From NCBI GenBank assembly GCA_025350425.1, contig JANXXW010000561.1:1-14676 (forward strand): 14,676 bases of DNA. The letters run 5' to 3'. This stretch comes from Rhodospirillales bacterium (lineage in GTDB: Bacteria; Pseudomonadota; Alphaproteobacteria; Acetobacterales; Acetobacteraceae). Below are positions 14,326 through 14,676 of this stretch, in pieces (position 1 is the stretch's first letter; every line of letters starts with the position of its first letter). The notes under the pieces are model-generated. The model was given only the letters and a program-made list of their open reading frames with translations, was not told the origin of the DNA and did not search any database. The translations under genes and the position numbers were made by a program.

Positions 14326-14676
14326 TCACGAAACCATGTCGATGCTCTCTGTTTCCAACATCCGGCGCACGCGCAGCGGCACGGGAGGGTGGCTGAAGTT
14401 GACCAGCGCATAGAGCGGGTCGGTCGTCAGCGTGCTGGCGTTGTCCCGTGACAGCTTGACCAACGCTGAAACCATCGGCTCTGCTCCAACCATCCGCCGG
14501 GCGAAATCATCGGCTTGGTATTCGTGCCGCCGACTGACCCAGTTGCCCATGATGCCCAGTGCCGGACCTGCTATCTGGACCACCAAGACGCACACGACCA
14601 GGGCCAGGGCATTGTCGCGATGCACGATCCCGAAGCCAGGCAGCAGCCAGGGCTGCTGCAACAGCCAGCCGATGAC
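14326..14676 (-). CDS. Ste24-like M48 metalloprotease, C-terminal part only
   Basis: The 116 visible residues run off the right window edge in frame. They contain a last membrane segment (ALALVVCVLVVQIAGPALGI) and SRRHEYQADDFARRM, where the Glu is the expected third zinc ligand of M48 Ste24-type proteases. The end ALVKLSRDNASTLTTDPLYA followed by FSHPPVPLRVRRML is the family's conserved C-terminus. The first two zinc ligands (HExxH) lie outside the window. It would be a multi-pass inner-membrane protease. It ends 85 nt before the hydrolase start, so the two may share a transcript. Note that the TTG at 14661 is only an internal codon. Confidence 0.85.
   Translation of the reverse strand, partial: VIGWLLQQPWLLPGFGIVHRDNALALVVCVLVVQIAGPALGIMGNWVSRRHEYQADDFARRMVGAEPMVSALVKLSRDNASTLTTDPLYALVNFSHPPVPLRVRRMLETESIDMVS

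Noticed and set aside
13392..14396. Rightward 334-codon frame opposite the hydrolase
   Set aside because: It is antisense to a gene with an intact catalytic triad and signal peptide, and its own composition is Arg/His-rich and motif-free.

Overview
The window is a GC-rich, densely coding bacterial segment. Codon use, the PhnCDEE importer, the YidB/DUF937 protein and the glycosyltransferase types suggest an alphaproteobacterium, perhaps in the Acetobacteraceae. That placement is an inference from style; no marker gene is present. I saw no tRNA, rRNA, intact insertion sequence or CRISPR array.

Region 1 (1-5868) is a surface-glycan type cluster. A glycosyltransferase open at the left window edge runs rightward. 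It meets a leftward three-gene operon whose genes overlap end to end: a GT2-like glycosyltransferase, a 777-residue glycosyltransferase with an unassigned C-terminal half, and an FkbM-type methyltransferase. A rightward gene for a coiled-coil plus beta-rich protein is divergent from this operon. Together they look like part of a pathway that builds and methylates a polysaccharide or glycosylated surface structure. The acceptor and sugars cannot be read from sequence.

Region 2 (5883-7479, leftward) holds an intact amidohydrolase_2-type gene between two degraded reading frames. Upstream is the C-terminal stub of a second, paralogous amidohydrolase that has lost its catalytic Asp motif. Downstream is a short N-terminal fragment of an exodeoxyribonuclease III-like protein. 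All three frames remain joined by 4-bp stop/start overlaps.

Region 3 (7568-11161, rightward) is a compact phosphonate-type ABC importer operon: phnC (ATPase), phnD (binding protein), and two permease genes of the PhnE type. No C-P lyase or other phosphonate catabolic gene is in the window.

Region 4 (11198-12611) holds two convergent genes separated by a strong 21-bp inverted repeat: a YidB-family (DUF937) protein and an exported PDZ protein. Both carry Gln/Gly-rich repetitive tracts.

Region 5 (12670-14676, leftward) starts with a pirin-family remnant carrying two in-frame stop codons. It is followed by a terminator-like hairpin, an exported alpha/beta hydrolase of the hormone-sensitive lipase type, and the C-terminal end of a Ste24-like M48 metalloprotease that runs off the right edge.

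The most notable signals are three gene remnants lying within 7 kb around the intact phn operon, and the large unassigned domain fused to the second glycosyltransferase.
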